DNA of 64,000 nt, from NCBI RefSeq assembly GCF_011365745.1, contig NZ_JAAOBY010000007.1, forward strand, positions 104,910 to 168,909. The letters are read 5' to 3'. Position numbers and translations under genes: made by a program. This document shows positions 61,911-64,000 of this stretch, piece by piece; the stretch's first letter is position 1; every line of letters begins with the position of its first letter. Under the pieces are notes generated by a model, which saw only the letters and a program-made list of their open reading frames with translations, was not told the origin of the DNA and did not search any database. This DNA comes from Flavobacterium turcicum (GTDB lineage Bacteria > Bacteroidota > Bacteroidia > Flavobacteriales > Flavobacteriaceae).

Positions 61911-64000
61911 ATGAGCAACATTACTCACAGAAATTTAAAATTAATCCAGGGATTTTTATTCATTGTATTTTTTTTCATCTCCCTTGCTAGTTACAGCCAA
62001 ACACCGAGATTTACTGACCCTACATTGTACTCTGGAACTGACAAAACAGTAGGTGCTAAATACCGATATACAAATGTAACTACTGTGAACGGTACAAATG
62101 TTGATGCAATTTTGTCGATTGTTCGCATTAGCGACGCCACAATAGTCGACATCGATAACCCTAATAATGGTAGCGGAAGTTTGAGAGATCGCTTTCAGCC
62201 TGTAATATCAACAAGAAGAGCAAATGGTTTTGTTGAATTTAATTTTGATTTTTACAAAGCAGGTACTTATGGTACAGCTCAAGAACTAAAAATCGATTTA
62301 AGTTCCTTCACCTTTGAAGCACTAGATTTGGATGGAAGTGAATTTTTTGATGTAGTAAGACCATCAAACGAATTGATAATTTTAGAATTAAATAGTTTTC
62401 TAACTATTCTTCCAAATTTAATTAATCAATTTACTAGAATCCAAGGACCATCCAATTCTGTAGATCCAATAAGTATTAGTAATACGAGATATATTGCTGC
62501 GATCAATTATGGTAATGTTAATTCTTTGCCTTTCAGATTAGGAAATAGCACTCAAACAAGTAATAGACAAAGTTCAATAAGTTTTGGGGAAGTTACGTTT
62601 TCAATCCCAACAGCTCCAATTGCAAATAACGATAGTAAATTATGTAATACTAGCGGAGCGGTAAGCATTGATGTCACAGCTAATGATGTAGATGCAAACA
62701 GAAATTTAAATACGAATTCAGTTGATTTGAACCCAACTGCTGTGGGTAGACAGACCACTTTATCTGTAACCAATCAAGGTAATTGGTCTGTAAGTAATAC
62801 TGGTGTGGTAACTTTTACTCCATTAGCAACTTTTAAAGGAGACCCAACTCCTATTAAATATACAATCAGTGATAGTACACCATTAGTATCGAATGAAGCT
62901 ACCATAACAATTACATACACTCCCGAAAAACCAAGTGTATCCGTAACCTCTCAGCCTACTTGTTCTGTAGCAACAGGAACAATAACTGTTTCTTCACCAA
63001 TAGGAAATGGACTGACATATAGTATTGACGGAACAAATTATCAAAACACAAGTGGGATTTTTACAAATGTCGCAGCAGGGACTTATTCTGTAACAGCAAA
63101 ATCATCTAGTGGTTGCATATCAAGTACTACTTCTGTAACAATTAATAACCAGCCGGTAACTCCTAGTGCTCCAGTTTCTGGAGGAAATCAAACTGTATGT
63201 AGTGATGGCACTACAACTCAAACATTAACGGCAACTGCAACAGGTGGAACCATAACTTGGTACGATGCATCAACTGCTGGAAATGTAGTTAATGCTCCAA
63301 CCCAAGTTGGTGTAGGAACTAAAACTTATTACGCGGAAGCGTCAAACGGAAGTTGCTTTAGTTTGACTAGAACTGCAGTTACTTTAACAATTACTCCTTT
63401 ACCAGGACAACCAATTGCAACAAATTACGAATACTGCCAAGATGCAATAGCCCAGCCGCTAAGCGCTAATGCAAGTTCAGCTGGAGGGACATTATTTTAT
63501 TTTAATTCGTTAACAGGCACTGCACAAACAAGTATAACTCCAAGTACGAGTACTGCAGGGCAGTTTACCTATTATGTTGCCGAACAACGTAATTCGTGTT
63601 TTGGTCCAAAATCTCCGATAACTGTAATTGTTCACCCTAAAACAATTATTACTTCACAACCGACTTCAAAATCTATTGTCTACGGAAATAGTACTTCGTT
63701 TACCGTTTCAAGTTCTAATGCCACTGCTTTCCAATGGCAAGTGAATACTGGATCTGGTTTCAGTAATATAACAAACAATACTATATATGGTAATGCAACA
63801 ACTTCAACACTTACAGTAACTAATCCTACTGTAAATATGAATTCATACCTATATAGAGCAATATTGACTGGAACAGGAAATTGTAACCAAATAACATCAA
63901 ATGAAGCAACACTTACTGTTACACCTAAAACTGCAACTGTAGTAGCTGCTGATAAAACGAAAGTATACGGTGACGTTAATCCAGCTTTGACTGCAACTGT
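61911..64000 (+). CDS. Large secreted Ig-like/MBG-repeat protein (3' end outside window)
   Basis: The visible 696 residues from ATG 61911 have a long signal peptide (FIVFFFISLASYSQ). They continue with a beta-rich region, then PKD/Ig-like repeats: PVSGGNQTVCSDGTTTQTL, TITWYDASTAGNVV, TYYAEASNGSCFS. The start of an MBG-type repeat is seen at the window edge: ATVVAADKTKVYGDVNPALT. Such proteins in Flavobacteria are surface adhesins, often several thousand residues, exported by the type IX system with a C-terminal sorting domain. That domain would lie beyond position 64000. Confidence 0.8.
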   Translation, partial: MSNITHRNLKLIQGFLFIVFFFISLASYSQTPRFTDPTLYSGTDKTVGAKYRYTNVTTVNGTNVDAILSIVRISDATIVDIDNPNNGSGSLRDRFQPVISTRRANGFVEFNFDFYKAGTYGTAQELKIDLSSFTFEALDLDGSEFFDVVRPSNELIILELNSFLTILPNLINQFTRIQGPSNSVDPISISNTRYIAAINYGNVNSLPFRLGNSTQTSNRQSSISFGEVTFSIPTAPIANNDSKLCNTSGAVSIDVTANDVDANRNLNTNSVDLNPTAVGRQTTLSVTNQGNWSVSNTGVVTFTPLATFKGDPTPIKYTISDSTPLVSNEATITITYTPEKPSVSVTSQPTCSVATGTITVSSPIGNGLTYSIDGTNYQNTSGIFTNVAAGTYSVTAKSSSGCISSTTSVTINNQPVTPSAPVSGGNQTVCSDGTTTQTLTATATGGTITWYDASTAGNVVNAPTQVGVGTKTYYAEASNGSCFSLTRTAVTLTITPLPGQPIATNYEYCQDAIAQPLSANASSAGGTLFYFNSLTGTAQTSITPSTSTAGQFTYYVAEQRNSCFGPKSPITVIVHPKTIITSQPTSKSIVYGNSTSFTVSSSNATAFQWQVNTGSGFSNITNNTIYGNATTSTLTVTNPTVNMNSYLYRAILTGTGNCNQITSNEATLTVTPKTATVVAADKTKVYGDVNPALTAT

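Overview
The window looks like a Flavobacterium-type (Bacteroidota, Flavobacteriaceae) chromosome. It is AT-rich. Signal peptides end in -AQ, and promoter-like sites of the TAnnTTTG form appear before several genes. The gene families point the same way: DUF3347, DUF2911, DUF4136, DM13, and a split-frame dnaX. All identifications come from reading the translations; no database search was run.

Positions 1-34.3 kb are an accessory metal-resistance island. The left arm, on the minus strand, is a periplasmic copper and redox operon: Cys-rich peptide, HMA protein, TlpA-like thioredoxin, second HMA protein, outer-membrane barrel and DsbD. A mirror-image copy of its first two genes opens the plus-strand arm. 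The plus arm then runs through DUF3347 proteins, proteins with a heavy-metal-binding domain (HMBD, C-P-M-H/D...C-x-x-C-G-M), a haem protein and a complete Cus-type RND efflux set. That set has cusA split into two ORFs, a TolC-like channel and two adaptors. Next come a P-loop ATPase coupled to a CopA-type P1B-ATPase, a possible nuclease, two YVTN beta-propeller lipoproteins, PepSY, DUF2911 and DUF305 proteins, and a multicopper oxidase with a barrel-like tail. The arm ends with a four-helix Cys-rich copper protein, a Met-rich lipoprotein, a 35-residue stand-alone HMBD peptide and a universal stress protein. I count eleven HMBD copies in seven genes. Together these would detoxify Cu(I) by oxidation, by binding in the periplasm and by export across both membranes.

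A remnant-rich stretch follows (28.3-34.7 kb). It holds an IS30-like transposase tail, a frameshifted DUF4136 gene, a YceI-like protein and a cytochrome c. A mercury operon then appears (ArsR-type regulator with a 34-bp palindromic operator, MerTP fusion, MerA), followed by a truncated P-type ATPase tail and an excisionase-like HTH gene. The island probably ends near 34.3-35.1 kb, where a structured block rich in G and C lies.

From 35.2 to 42.9 kb is an SOS or damage-tolerance cassette: SRAP, DnaQ-GIY-YIG nuclease, LexA/UmuD-like regulator, Pol IV and a DnaE-type polymerase. From 43.2 to 64 kb is ordinary chromosome: SIMPL, rhomboid, acyltransferase, class V aminotransferase, DM13, metalloprotease, glmM, acpH, ggt, a ClC channel, the RNase P RNA gene, dnaX, ppx, ppk1 and sixA. 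The start of a large secreted Ig-like protein runs off the right edge. No tRNA or rRNA genes and no CRISPR array were seen.
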